From Pedobacter changchengzhani (GTDB lineage Bacteria > Bacteroidota > Bacteroidia > Sphingobacteriales > Sphingobacteriaceae), in contig NZ_SJCY01000009.1 of NCBI RefSeq assembly GCF_004354365.1, forward strand, positions 1 through 64,000: a DNA stretch of 64,000 nt. Direction: 5' to 3'. The notes under the pieces were generated by a model. That model ran no database searches. It was not told the origin of the DNA and saw only the letters and a list, made by a program, of their open reading frames with translations. The first letter of the stretch is position 1, and each line of letters begins with the position of its first letter. Shown here one piece after another: positions 52,325-60,997 of the stretch. A program made the position numbers and the translations under genes.

Positions 52325-52420
52325 AAACCATAATAGCGGTTTCTTGTTGCTGTTGGGTTATCTTTAATAATTACAAAAGCTTGCCAAAATTTTACTTTTG
52401 ACAAGCTAATTATTTTACGG
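52325..52420 (-). repeat. About 96-bp duplicated block, copy 1
   Basis: This block and 53051-53147 differ at only about four positions. Both follow a lipoprotein gene. The block contains the hairpin AGCTTGTCAAAAGTAAAATT / TTGGCAAGCT (minus strand). It also holds a conserved reading phrase FWQAFVIIKDNPTATRNRYY, which continues here to GFAVRVRLLI and a stop. It may be a remnant of a gene end or a mobile 3' block. Confidence 0.6.
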
Positions 52421-52864
52421 ACAATTTACAGCGCGGTTGTAATCATCGTCGGTAAAAGTGTAGGTAAATTTGTAATTGTTGGTCGCTATCCTTTCATTTG
52501 AATAGCTTTTTATATCCAACGGGCTGTGACTTCCTTCAAATGGTGGCTCCCAGCATCTATTTCCGTCGAACTTCACAATAAACTTAATTCCACTATTCTT
52601 GTATGCTTCATTATCGCCGAAAGGCGACATATATTCGCTCGCTTGGACATTTTCGGACCCATCGGTGGTAATTTTTACGGTCATCGTCGCACTCGGGCCA
52701 ACATTATACGTTTCAGAATTTTTAATGTAGGTAATGCTATAGGCCGTTTTATTTATAAAAACATATTCAGCTTGTTTTGAATATTCTGTAATTTTTTTAC
52801 CGCAACCCGCAGTGATTATTGATATTAAAACTAATATTAAAATTTGACTTTGAATTTTTTTCAT
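52415..52864 (-). CDS. Small lipoprotein, paralogue A
   Basis: From ATG 52864, a 149-residue lipoprotein with lipobox TAGC (Cys22), then KKIT. The mature part has AEYVFINKTAYSITYIKNSETYNVGPSATMTVKI and ends in FTYTFTDDDYNRAVNCP, with cysteines near the end. The downstream gene at 53140 shares the plan (FHFVNNTNYLINY..., FTYTFTEADYNREVICQ), so they are paralogues. Function unknown. Confidence 0.65.
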   Translation of the reverse strand: MKKIQSQILILVLISIITAGCGKKITEYSKQAEYVFINKTAYSITYIKNSETYNVGPSATMTVKITTDGSENVQASEYMSPFGDNEAYKNSGIKFIVKFDGNRCWEPPFEGSHSPLDIKSYSNERIATNNYKFTYTFTDDDYNRAVNCP

Positions 52865-53050
52865 AATATATCTGTTTTTAATAACTATGTTTAATGAACT
52901 TGCCAATAATCAAATAATACGCTAAGACTACTTCTCGTTGAATTTGTACTTTGGTTATAAATGTTATTTTTCCAGTCAATAAAACTTCTTGCTCCAATTA
53001 ATGCATTTGGATATAGACAATGTCATAATATCCAACATCGTCAGTTGGGA

Positions 53051-53147
53051 AACCATAGTATCGGTTTCTTGTTGCTGTTGGGTTATCTTTAATAATTACA
53101 AAAGCTTGCCAAAATTTTACTTTTGACAAGCTAGTTATTTTACTGGC
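53051..53147 (-). repeat. About 96-bp duplicated block, copy 2
   Basis: Near-identical to 52325-52420, following the second lipoprotein gene. Its reading phrase also encodes FWQAFVIIKDNPTATRNRYY, then diverges. Flanking coding sequence differs far more than the block, which suggests recent transfer or gene conversion of the block alone. Confidence 0.6.
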
Positions 53148-53592
53148 AAATTACTTCACGGTTATAATCAGCCTCGGTAAAAGTATAGGTAAACTTTACT
53201 TTTCGTTCTCCTATTTGTCCTTCATTAACATAACTGGCGATGTTTAGAACGCTATGATCTGATGTGCGTGTTACATTCATACATTTTGCACCATCAAACT
53301 TAATCGTAAATGGTTCCAAAGCGACATCTTCGAATACAAAGGGCACGTTATAGTTATCAATATCATTACCTTTCACATCATCACCTTTAACAATTATAAT
53401 ACTAGAATTAGGTTTTAAGTTATACATTTCTAGTCCACTTTTATAATTTATTAAATAATTGGTGTTATTAACGAAATGAAATTCGCCAACTTTTGGCGAA
53501 CCACTCTTTTTGCAAGAAAAACTAAATAATAATAAACTAAAAACCCCAAGCGTTAAAAAGCGCATCCAAGTATTGTTCTGTGCTGTTTTCAT
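53140..53592 (-). CDS. Small lipoprotein, paralogue B
   Basis: A 150-residue lipoprotein: positively charged start, hydrophobic stretch (FLTLGVFSLLLFSFSC), Cys27 followed by KKSGSPK. The mature part has VGEFHFVNNTNYLINYKSGLEMYNLKPNSSIIIVKGDD and ends in FTYTFTEADYNREVICQ. Paralogue of 52415-52864. ATG 53565 (MRFLTLG) is a second possible start. Confidence 0.65.
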   Translation of the reverse strand: MKTAQNNTWMRFLTLGVFSLLLFSFSCKKSGSPKVGEFHFVNNTNYLINYKSGLEMYNLKPNSSIIIVKGDDVKGNDIDNYNVPFVFEDVALEPFTIKFDGAKCMNVTRTSDHSVLNIASYVNEGQIGERKVKFTYTFTEADYNREVICQ

Positions 53593-53649
53593 TTTGTTTT
53601 TGAAATTAAAATAAAGACGAACCGTTGAAAGGGACTGTCCTTATAAGCA

Positions 53650-54201
53650 TTAAAAAGTATAACCTATGCTGAAGCCTGGCCAAATTTTATAGAATAAATC
53701 GTCTCCCACGCGACTTCTAGAAAAGTCATCTTGGGTTAACCTAACTAAAACACCTGCTCTATACATCAAACCTCCTTCTGGTTTTTGATGGCGATAGCCT
53801 GCTCTTACTAATGCCACTCTGCCCATTTTGTAATTACTTTGCTCTACTCCGGCATTGTTTAAAGTATAACCATCTTTTAAACTTATAAATGTCAAACCTA
53901 AACCGATTTCAGGAAAATTTTTACTTTCTGAATTTCTTGCCCAGAATCCGTTTAATTCAATTGGGATATTGATGTTACCATAATCGCGATTGCTTTTAAT
54001 ATGGCTTAATGGTAAATACATGACCCCAACACGTGGTGATAATTTAACGTTAGCAGAGAGTTTGATCAGCCTTTCATAATTAATAGAGTAAAAGACTGCA
54101 TTACCGCCAAGTTCTACATTGATGGTGTTTTTTCTAATTAAATTTTGACTTAAAACAACAGTTGGCCAAGATAAAAGTAATAAAATATAGATAATTTTCA
54201 T
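53650..54201 (-). CDS. Small outer membrane protein, paralogue 2
   Basis: A 183-residue exported barrel-like protein with signal peptide (IIYILLLLSWPTVVLSQ). NVELGGNAVFYSINYERLIKLSANVKLSPRVGVMY, ALVRAGYRHQKPEGGLMYRAGVLVR and the end WPGFSIGYTF parallel the gene at 51734. Together with the two lipoprotein genes it makes a cluster of four (OMP, lipoprotein, lipoprotein, OMP). Follows the large lipoprotein gene after three bases. Confidence 0.7.
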   Translation of the reverse strand: MKIIYILLLLSWPTVVLSQNLIRKNTINVELGGNAVFYSINYERLIKLSANVKLSPRVGVMYLPLSHIKSNRDYGNINIPIELNGFWARNSESKNFPEIGLGLTFISLKDGYTLNNAGVEQSNYKMGRVALVRAGYRHQKPEGGLMYRAGVLVRLTQDDFSRSRVGDDLFYKIWPGFSIGYTF

Positions 54202-54204
54202 TTT

Positions 54205-55539
54205 TTAAGGTTTATGAGTGGCATAAAATTCTATTTCATCATCATTGACAACTGTTCGACTAGTCATGTCATTATTTTGGGGAGAAATGAATCCAACGGG
54301 CACAATTTTAATTGCACCCGAGATGTAAGGAGAGTTATTAGTAAGTGCAATTACTTTTACTGTATTAGGAAATCCGCTTTTTGGAAAAGGTATTGGGATA
54401 TCCACGTCAATATCAGCCCATGTATCATTTTCATAAACAACATAATATATGTATGTGCCCATTTTATTATACCAATTTTTCATCGTATTCCACTCACTCC
54501 CAGCTGCTACAAAACTGGTAGGATTTCCGAAAACAGCATAATCTATATTGAGATTTTTTACTCGACCTTTTTTCACATCCCTTTTAGTAAAATCCCCTAA
54601 TGAAATGGTTGAAATATATTTGATATTATAGCCTATCCAAAACTTCAGCTCAAATGGATGTACAGCATAGGTATTTGTAGATGGATTAATGCCATCCTTC
54701 CAACTCATAGACCACGTCATCTGTAGTTCATTTCCGCCTTTTATCCAAGATTCTTTATTAGCTTTAACTTTCATGTTTTTTATAAACGCAACTTGACCTA
54801 TGTTATGAATGCTTGGCTCTGGTGTATCTGCACTAGTATTTTTAGGCCCTCTAGACAGTCCGCTTCTTTCGTTCAAAGTTATTGCCCAAACCCTATGTCG
54901 TTTTGCAAAACATTCATCAACAGGTATATTTTCAATTAATACACCATTTTGATCATTCGTGAAACCTAAAAATGTCTCTTGTCCAGCTATTTCCTCTCCG
55001 TCATAGCGTACAATAACTGGGTTTACAAAAGCGCGTTCTAAAGCTTTTGGAATTACCTTTAAACATGGATCAAATATTGGTGTGCCTGGTTCAACGACGT
55101 CTATGGGTTCGATAGGTACTGATTGTTGCTCTTCAAAAAATGGAATATATATTTGAGGATAAAAAGTTTGCCCATTAATTTCTAGAGGTTGAGTAAGTGC
55201 GGTTTGTAAAGCTTGTAAGTTTAATTGTTGAGCAGGGCCTCCTGTATTAATAGGCGTTGTACTCATTTGTAAGCTTGATTTTAAAGAAACTGTTGTCGAA
55301 CCGATTGGTTTTATCAAATCCTTCAATAAAACATTATAATCTCCATCAAATTTTTCAGCAACCCTGCTATCAACTAATTTTCTCATTTCGGGATTTTGCG
55401 CTAATTTTGCGAGTATTTTGCCGTATTCATTTAATTTTTTATTTAAATAAATTTTCGCATCTCGTTTTGTACTAAAAGATATGGCTTTCTCGCTAACTAC
55501 GATTTCTCTATCTTTTCTGCAACCGCTAGAAATTAGCAA
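54205..55539 (-). CDS. Large lipoprotein of unknown function, N-terminus apparently frameshifted
   Basis: The open frame begins with a TTG codon inside a lipoprotein signal (LLISSGC, Cys7) and encodes 444 residues. The first half is Asn/Thr-rich and helical (KIYLNKKLNEYGKILAKLAQNPEMRKLVDSRVAEKF). The second half (from about 170) has beta-rich segments such as RYDGEEIAGQETFLGFTNDQNG and AVHPFELKFWIGYNIKY. I recognise no family. A 1-base change in an A run upstream (55585-55589) would give a normal ATG start and a full signal (KLFSLILIFSLLISSGC). It heads the OMP/lipoprotein cluster. Confidence 0.65.
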   Translation of the reverse strand: MLISSGCRKDREIVVSEKAISFSTKRDAKIYLNKKLNEYGKILAKLAQNPEMRKLVDSRVAEKFDGDYNVLLKDLIKPIGSTTVSLKSSLQMSTTPINTGGPAQQLNLQALQTALTQPLEINGQTFYPQIYIPFFEEQQSVPIEPIDVVEPGTPIFDPCLKVIPKALERAFVNPVIVRYDGEEIAGQETFLGFTNDQNGVLIENIPVDECFAKRHRVWAITLNERSGLSRGPKNTSADTPEPSIHNIGQVAFIKNMKVKANKESWIKGGNELQMTWSMSWKDGINPSTNTYAVHPFELKFWIGYNIKYISTISLGDFTKRDVKKGRVKNLNIDYAVFGNPTSFVAAGSEWNTMKNWYNKMGTYIYYVVYENDTWADIDVDIPIPFPKSGFPNTVKVIALTNNSPYISGAIKIVPVGFISPQNNDMTSRTVVNDDEIEFYATHKP

Positions 55540-55584
55540 CGAAAAAATTAGGATTAATGAAAATAATTTCGCTTGGTTTGTTTG

Positions 55585-55592
55585 TTTTTCAT
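55585..55592 (-). other. Suspected frameshift at an A5 run in the lipoprotein signal
   Basis: From ATG 55592 the frame runs only 12 codons. Adding one A to the A5 run (55585-55589, minus strand) yields MKKQTNQAKLFSLILI, continuous with the 54205-55539 frame. This is either a sequence error, a disabled gene or a slippage-controlled start. Confidence 0.55.
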
Positions 55593-55881
55593 ACTTAAAT
55601 TAATTTAGATTTTTTTTGAGATTTCTTGAGTAGAATTGCAACAAATATATTACAAATATTTGTATCTCTAAATTTATTTCGGCGGAACATTGCCTTAAGA
55701 AAATTATTAAACCATTATGGCAATATAAATATTTGATAATTAAGTTATTATATTTTTATAGTACCTTTTAAGGTGTTAAAAACTTACACTAACGGCTCAA
55801 CTTATTACACGAAACGCGATTTTATTCTAAAAGTTTAATTAACTTTTTAATCTTTGCGAGTACCACTTTCAATATCACCTT

Positions 55882-56796
55882 ATGAAAACCATTTTAGTAA
55901 CGGGTAGCAACGGCCTTTTAGGGCAAAAAATAACAGAAAAAGTATTAGCAGAGGGTAGGGTTAGCCTCGTTGCAACTGCTAAAGGTATTAATCGTTATAA
56001 ATCTACGGGAGGTTACAAATATGCTGAAATGGATATTTTGGATTTTGAGCAGGTGAGGAGTGTAATTGAAAGATACAATCCTGATGCGATTATCCACACG
56101 GCTGCAATGACAAATGTAGATACGAGCGAAGCGAATAAAGAACTTTGCTATACATTAAATGTAACTGCAACTGAAAATTTAGTATCGCTTTGCGCAGAAA
56201 AAAACATACATTTTATACATTTAAGTACCGATTTTATATTTGATGGCGAAAACGGACCTTACAGAGAAGACGATGAGGCTAACCCATTAAGTTATTATGG
56301 AGAAACGAAGTTGCTTGCCGAAATGGCAGTAAAATCATCTCACGCGAAATGGGCGATATTTAGAACGATTTTAGTTTACGGTATAACGAGCGATATGAGT
56401 AGAAGCAATATTGTGTTGTGGGCAAAAGGAGCTTTAGAAAAAGGATTGCCTGTAAATGTGGTAAACGACCAATACCGAATGCCAACACTTGCCGAAGATT
56501 TAGCGGAAGCATGTATATTAGCTGTTGAGAAAAATGCTAGCGGTATTTATCACATCTCTGGTAAAAATTACATGAGTATTGCAGAAATTGTGCGAAAAGT
56601 TGCCGATTATTGGTCATTAAATCAATCATTTATTACTGAAATAAATTCAGCCACTTTAAATCAAAGTGCTAAAAGACCAATTAAAACTGGTTTTGTACTG
56701 GCTAAAGCGATAAAAGATCTGGATTATAAGCCCCACAGTTTTGAAGAGGGTTTGGCGGTTTTGGATAGACAGATGAAGAAAGTATCGAGTATTTAG
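55882..56796 (+). CDS. dTDP-4-dehydrorhamnose reductase-like SDR
   Basis: A 304-residue extended SDR. GSNGLLGQKITEKVL (8-22) is the NAD(P) loop, then TAAMTNVDTSEANKELCYTLNVTATENL, the catalytic YGETKLLAE (YxxxK) and FRTILVYG. It matches the RfbD (RmlD) group, which finishes dTDP-L-rhamnose, but other rfb genes are absent from the window, so another sugar or a stand-alone reductase role is possible. Confidence 0.8.
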   Translation: MKTILVTGSNGLLGQKITEKVLAEGRVSLVATAKGINRYKSTGGYKYAEMDILDFEQVRSVIERYNPDAIIHTAAMTNVDTSEANKELCYTLNVTATENLVSLCAEKNIHFIHLSTDFIFDGENGPYREDDEANPLSYYGETKLLAEMAVKSSHAKWAIFRTILVYGITSDMSRSNIVLWAKGALEKGLPVNVVNDQYRMPTLAEDLAEACILAVEKNASGIYHISGKNYMSIAEIVRKVADYWSLNQSFITEINSATLNQSAKRPIKTGFVLAKAIKDLDYKPHSFEEGLAVLDRQMKKVSSI

Positions 56797-56811
56797 TATC
56801 AAGTATCAAAA
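56787..56811. repeat. AAGTATCAAG-type unit after the rfbD-like gene
   Basis: GTATCGAGTATTTAGTATCAAG and TATCAAAA overlap the stop region of the preceding gene. Same family as 16366-16396 and 32766-32800. Confidence 0.45.
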
Positions 56812-56915
56812 TTGGATTCATAAAGATTTTGATTCCGTTGCCTTGTTAAGGCATAGATGTGTCATTGCTAATATACAAACGGCGACTTAACGAAAAACAA
56901 ATAAAACAAAAAAAT

Positions 56916-57380
56916 ATGTCATTACAAGTAGGCGATCAAGCGCCAAATTTTAAGCTTTTTAGCTCGGAGTTAAAAGAAGTTTCTTTAGCAGATTTTGCAG
57001 GACAGAATGTAATTATTCATTTTTTTCCAATGTCTTTTACAGGTACATGTACCGAGCAGTTGTGTGCAATGAGAGATAATTTTAGCTTTTACGAAGGCGT
57101 AAATGCTCAGGTTTTGGGTATTTCTGTAGATTCTCCTTTTACACTGGCTAAATATAAAGCAACCGAAAACTATCAATTTCCATTATTATCTGATTTTAAC
57201 AAGGAAACTTCGCAAGCTTACGGTGCTTTCTATGATGAATTTGTGTATGGAATGAAGGGTGTTTCAAAAAGAGCCGCATTTGTTGTAGATGCCGACGGTA
57301 AAATCACTTATGCGCAGGTCTTAGAAAATGCTGGCGATTTGCCTGATTTTAAGGCGATTGACGATGTTGTAAAAGCTTAA
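56916..57380 (+). CDS. Peroxiredoxin (AhpC/TSA-type, AhpE/Tpx-like)
   Basis: A 154-residue peroxidase from ATG 56916 (MSLQVGDQAPNFKLF); the frame upstream of it is rejected. The peroxidatic Cys45 is in FPMSFTGTCTEQLC, with a second Cys50 close by. VLGISVDSPFTLAKYK and FPLLSDFNKETSQAYGAFYDE are typical of this group. It reduces hydroperoxides, probably with a thioredoxin. Confidence 0.85.
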   Translation: MSLQVGDQAPNFKLFSSELKEVSLADFAGQNVIIHFFPMSFTGTCTEQLCAMRDNFSFYEGVNAQVLGISVDSPFTLAKYKATENYQFPLLSDFNKETSQAYGAFYDEFVYGMKGVSKRAAFVVDADGKITYAQVLENAGDLPDFKAIDDVVKA

Positions 57381-57424
57381 AACAAGTTTTCTAAAAATTA
57401 GATTGCATTTTATTTGAAATAAAA

Positions 57425-57455
57425 TTGCGTATTTAAATCTCAAATCTTACTTTTG
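57425..57455 (+). promoter_or_regulatory. Promoter of the tRNA-Arg gene
   Basis: TTG (57425-57427), a 20-base spacer and TACTTTTG (57448-57455) form the best Bacteroidota-type promoter in the window, 60 bp before the tRNA. Confidence 0.6.
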
Positions 57456-57514
57456 CAATCCGTTAACACGGGATATTTTTATGAATAGTCCAATATTATT
57501 AATAAAAATAGTTT

Positions 57515-57591
57515 GCATTTGTAGCTCAATTGGATAGAGCATCTCACTACGGATGAGAAGGTTTGGGGTTCGAATCCCTACAAGTGCACCA
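57515..57591 (+). tRNA. tRNA-Arg (anticodon ACG)
   Basis: A complete cloverleaf of 77 bases. The acceptor arms GCATTTG and CAAGTGC pair (one G-U), then discriminator A and an encoded CCA. D arm TAGCTCAATTGGATAGAGC, anticodon arm TCTCACTACGGATGAGA with loop anticodon ACG, and T arm GGTTCGAATCC are all canonical. ACG is normally modified to ICG and reads CGN codons. A terminator follows at once. Confidence 0.97.
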
Positions 57592-57601
57592 ATTTAAGAT
57601 G

Positions 57602-57637
57602 AAGCCTTGTTGCCCATAGGCGACAAGGCTTTTTTTA
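57602..57637 (+). terminator. Terminator after tRNA-Arg
   Basis: AAGCCTTGT and ACAAGGCTT are perfect arms with a 12-base loop (TGCCCATAGGCG, itself partly paired), then TTTTTT, 11 bp after the tRNA. Confidence 0.75.
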
Positions 57638-57665
57638 TTTTTTCAAAATAACCTAAACCACCTTA

Positions 57666-58235
57666 ATGCTAAATTTAGTTCTTTTTGGCCCTCCAGGGGC
57701 GGGTAAAGGCACCCAATCTGAAAAATTGATTGAAAAATATCAGTTAATCCACGTTTCAACAGGCGATCTTTTTAGAGCGCACGTAAAAAATCAAACCGAA
57801 TTAGGTAAAAAGGTTAGTCAATTAATGGCCGATGGAGAGTTAGTGCCTGATGCGATTACTATTGCCATGCTCGAAGAAGAAGTGGATAAAAATCCTGAAG
57901 CTAAAGGATTTGTATTTGATGGTTTCCCGCGTACAGTGCCTCAAGCTGCAGAGCTTGATTTATTTTTAGAACGTAAAGGAAGCAAAATTGCCGGTGTTAT
58001 CGCTTTAGATGTGGATCAGTTGGAATTAACTAAGCGTATCGCTGAGCGCCATAAAGTTAGTGGCCGACCAGATGATGATGCAGAAAAATTGAAAAAACGC
58101 ATTTCTGAGTACTTTGATAAAACAATACACGTGTTGCCATATTATGAGGTGCAGGGTAAATTGAACAAAGTAAACGGAATGAATGAAATAAGTACAGTTT
58201 ATAACCACCTTTGTGCGGTTATAGATAAGTACTAA
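57666..58235 (+). CDS. adk: Adenylate kinase
   Basis: Adk interconverts AMP + ATP and 2 ADP. The 189-residue size and the short lid (HKVSGRPDDDAEKL) place it in the short-lid type without a zinc site. The P-loop GPPGAGKGTQS is at residues 7-17; STGDLFR and FDGFPRTVPQA are intact. It precedes obgE after 115 bp. Confidence 0.95.
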   Translation: MLNLVLFGPPGAGKGTQSEKLIEKYQLIHVSTGDLFRAHVKNQTELGKKVSQLMADGELVPDAITIAMLEEEVDKNPEAKGFVFDGFPRTVPQAAELDLFLERKGSKIAGVIALDVDQLELTKRIAERHKVSGRPDDDAEKLKKRISEYFDKTIHVLPYYEVQGKLNKVNGMNEISTVYNHLCAVIDKY

Positions 58236-58256
58236 ATAATATATTTTTTAAATTTG

Positions 58257-58304
58257 AACATCCGCAAAAAGACAATAAATGTTTTTTGCGGATGTTTAGT
58301 TTTT
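58257..58304 (+). terminator. Terminator after adk
   Basis: AACATCCGCAAAAA and TTTTTTGCGGATGTT form a 14-15-bp stem with an eight-base loop, followed by TTAGTTTTT. Confidence 0.75.
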
Positions 58305-58350
58305 AACGATTTTACATGCTAAAATCGTAATTCTAAAATCGTAAATTAAT

Positions 58351-59346
58351 ATGTCACAAGGTTCTAATTTTGTAGATTATGTAAAGATTTGTTGTCGTTC
58401 GGGTAAAGGCGGGGCAGGATCTGCGCATTTGCACCGAGATATATTAACATCAATGGGTGGCCCTGATGGCGGAGATGGTGGTCGAGGTGGGCATATTATT
58501 GTGGTAGGCAGCAGTAACATTTGGACTTTACTACATTTAAAATATCGTAAACATATTATTGCCGAAGATGGATTGGCGGGCGGAAGTTCTCATAAATCGG
58601 GCAGACAAGGCAAAGATGAAATTTTAGAAGTTCCTTTGGGCACTATTGCTAAAGATGCCGAAACTGGGGAAGTTCTTTTCGAAATTACTCAAAATGGAGA
58701 AACCAAAATCTTAACACATGGTGGTCGTGGTGGACAAGGGAATGCGCACTTTAAAAACTCGGTACAACAAACTCCTCGTTATGCACAACCCGGCGAACAG
58801 GGGCAAGAAGTTTGGAATGTGTTAGAACTTAAAGTTTTGGCTGATGTTGGTTTGGTAGGTTTTCCTAATGCAGGTAAATCTACTTTATTATCTGTTGTTT
58901 CTGCAGCTAAACCAGAAATCGCCGATTATCCTTTTACCACAATTGTGCCTAATTTAGGTATTGTAAGCTATCGTGGAGGCAAATCTTTCGTAATGGCCGA
59001 TATTCCCGGGATTATAGAGGGTGCATCAAAAGGCAAAGGACTGGGTTACCGTTTCCTCCGTCACATCGAACGGAATTCTGTGCTTTTGTTTATGGTTCCT
59101 GCGGATACAAGTCGTTCGATTAAAGAAGAGTATGAAATTTTGAAGCATGAATTGGAATCTTATAATCCAGAATTAATGCAAAAGCCACATGTTTTAGCAG
59201 TCACAAAATCCGATATGTTAGATCAAGAGTTGATGGATGAAATGAAACAGGATTTACCGAATATACCATCTATTTTCATCTCATCAGTAGCCGAGAAAAA
59301 TATATTAGAGTTAAAAGATATGCTTTGGAAAGCGATTGAAAGTTAG
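58351..59346 (+). CDS. obgE: Obg-family GTPase
   Basis: ObgE is an essential ribosome-associated GTPase (50S assembly and stress). It has 331 residues: glycine-rich OBG domain (1-158, [45 protein letters not shown]), then the G domain with G1 GFPNAGKST (about 167-175), G3 [16 protein letters not shown] and G4 TKSD. It lacks the C-terminal Obg extension of the longest members. Own terminator upstream separates it from adk. Confidence 0.95.
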   Translation: MSQGSNFVDYVKICCRSGKGGAGSAHLHRDILTSMGGPDGGDGGRGGHIIVVGSSNIWTLLHLKYRKHIIAEDGLAGGSSHKSGRQGKDEILEVPLGTIAKDAETGEVLFEITQNGETKILTHGGRGGQGNAHFKNSVQQTPRYAQPGEQGQEVWNVLELKVLADVGLVGFPNAGKSTLLSVVSAAKPEIADYPFTTIVPNLGIVSYRGGKSFVMADIPGIIEGASKGKGLGYRFLRHIERNSVLLFMVPADTSRSIKEEYEILKHELESYNPELMQKPHVLAVTKSDMLDQELMDEMKQDLPNIPSIFISSVAEKNILELKDMLWKAIES

Positions 59347-59562
59347 TTATGAGTTGTGAGTTGTGAGTTGTGGGTTTCTCCAAAGATTTCCTTTTGAAAC
59401 GACGGTCGAATTAAATTTTGCACCTTGACAAGTAACATTTTACACACAACACTTAACCACTTTAATTCTGCATTAAGACCTGCAATAGGTAACACACAAT
59501 ACTTAACGATTTCAATTTTGAATCCAGACATACAACAGGTAACACACAACAGGTGACAAAAA
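59347..59562. repeat. GAGTTGTGAGTTGTG unit and about 50-bp tandem repeats after obgE
   Basis: At 59346-59370 the sequence AGTTGTGAGTTGTGAGTTGTG is repeated. At about 59442-59550 two 50-bp units (ACACACAACACTTAACCACT... and ACACACAATACTTAACGATT..., both ending AGGTA) and a partial third (ACACACAACAGGTGAC) stand in tandem, followed by the YdcF gene end. No gene is supported here. Confidence 0.55.
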
Positions 59563-60306
59563 CTACATTCTCAACCTATCAACAACTAATCCTACCCACT
59601 CTTTTAAAATATATTGCCAGTACGATAAACAATCAGCATCAGGTATATAGAAATCTGACACGTCATAATCTTGTTTCCCGATAAAGTCAGTCGGATAATA
59701 ATCAAGTTTTCTGTTAAAAGTTTTATCGAATATCATTTTTGAACGTGGAATATGCCAAGCACTCGTAATAACTAATATAGATGCATTTGGTTGAGTTTTA
59801 TCGATTTTATCAAAACTATACTTAGCATTTTCTATCGTATTCCTACTATTATTTTCGACTAAAATAGACGAATCTGGAATACCGATCGCAGTTAAATATT
59901 GTTGTGTTAAATTTGCTTCAATTAACTCTGAACCTATCAGTTTCCCCGAACCGCCACTAATTAAAATCTTTTTAATTACGCCTGTTTTAAAGAGAAAAAT
60001 GGTTTGAACAAGTCTATCGCCTCTTTCATTTACAGAAAATTGTCCACTCTGTGTAGGTCTAGAAAAACCACCTAATAAAATGCCGATATCATATTGTTTT
60101 TCAACTGGATATTTGCCTTCGTAAAAGTTGTAAACTTTGCCAACCATAAAGCGATTTGAGAAAATAAAAAGCAGTGCTGCAGCAAAAATTAAAAGTCTTT
60201 TTCTTTTTGATAGATTACTTGAAAAAATTGCAAAAATTACAACTATAAAAACCCAAATGATGGGTTTTAGAACAAAAAATAGAATTTTGGATAAAATAAA
60301 AATCAT
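59563..60306 (-). CDS. YdcF/SanA-like envelope protein (DUF218)
   Basis: A 247-residue protein with two to three N-terminal membrane helices (about 2-25, 32-50) and a DUF218 domain after residue 75: DIGILLGGFSRPTQSGQFSVNERGDRL, ILISGGSGKLIG and NSRNTIENAKYSFDKI, LVITSAWHIPRSKMIFDK. The group includes SanA, ElyC and YdcF, linked to envelope integrity and peptidoglycan, with no settled activity. The DUF218 domain is on the periplasmic side by topology. Confidence 0.8.
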   Translation of the reverse strand: MIFILSKILFFVLKPIIWVFIVVIFAIFSSNLSKRKRLLIFAAALLFIFSNRFMVGKVYNFYEGKYPVEKQYDIGILLGGFSRPTQSGQFSVNERGDRLVQTIFLFKTGVIKKILISGGSGKLIGSELIEANLTQQYLTAIGIPDSSILVENNSRNTIENAKYSFDKIDKTQPNASILVITSAWHIPRSKMIFDKTFNRKLDYYPTDFIGKQDYDVSDFYIPDADCLSYWQYILKEWVGLVVDRLRM

Positions 60307-60358
60307 CAGTATTAAAGCGATCTCAAAACTAAGGTTTTAAAATCGCTTCGCTGTAAAA

Positions 60359-60733
60359 TTATTCTGAATCTTCTTGTTCTTTGTTTTCATCTTCTGGCGC
60401 CTTGTGTGCCTGCTCTACGATGTCTTTTAAATCCGATTTGCGTTTCTTCGCTACTTTATGTTTAAAATGAGGAATTTCATTTTCTACAATTTCATCGTTT
60501 GGCGGTGTGCCAAAAACTTTATCACGTAAAAGACTGTACTTATCTTGAAAGCCACAGCTTAAATTCTTTGCGCCCGATGCAATTTTACTTCTTGTACCCG
60601 CACCACTATCTGGTGCAAATAACATGCTAATTACTGCGCCAGCAGCTAAGCCGGCAACCAATGCTACAGCAACGTGTGCTTTATTTGACGATCTGTTTTC
60701 TATAAACTTCTTAATTATTTTTTCGTATTTCAT
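60359..60733 (-). CDS. YtxH-domain small protein
   Basis: A 124-residue protein with an N-terminal hydrophobic stretch (about 18-42, HVAVALVAGLAAGAVISMLFAP), the Gly/Ala-rich signature of YtxH-domain proteins, followed by SGAGTRSKIASGAKNL and a polar, acidic and basic tail (KKRKSDLKDIVEQ, EDENKEQEDSE). Such proteins are often part of general stress responses. Function unknown. Confidence 0.75.
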   Translation of the reverse strand: MKYEKIIKKFIENRSSNKAHVAVALVAGLAAGAVISMLFAPDSGAGTRSKIASGAKNLSCGFQDKYSLLRDKVFGTPPNDEIVENEIPHFKHKVAKKRKSDLKDIVEQAHKAPEDENKEQEDSE

Positions 60734-60997
60734 AATTTTTAGGTTTCAATATTGAACAACCGTAGTAAGATAATGTTTGTTAAAAATTATTAAAAGCCGT
60801 AATAGTTTAATAATTGCTACTTTTAAACGCATACTTTAATTGATGATTTGTTCATTACATAGCGCAAGTAGTTTAAGCTTTTTTAATTAAAATAATGGTT
60901 AATAATTACTTCGGCGTAGGCTAAATAGTAGTATGACGGACAGAGAATAATTTTATGTTAACAGATGCTCAACGTAAACAATTTAAACACAAATAGA
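60734..60997. other. 264-bp gap between YtxH and OsmC genes
   Basis: AT-rich divergent promoter region. No repeat family member or short gene was found. Confidence 0.4.

Noticed and set aside
59343..59549. 68-residue frame after obgE, minus strand
   Set aside because: Made of the tandem repeats and GAGTTGTG units; no coding features.
59442..59550. CRISPR-like array
   Set aside because: Repeats are ~50 bp, only two and a part, contiguous without unique spacers, no cas genes.
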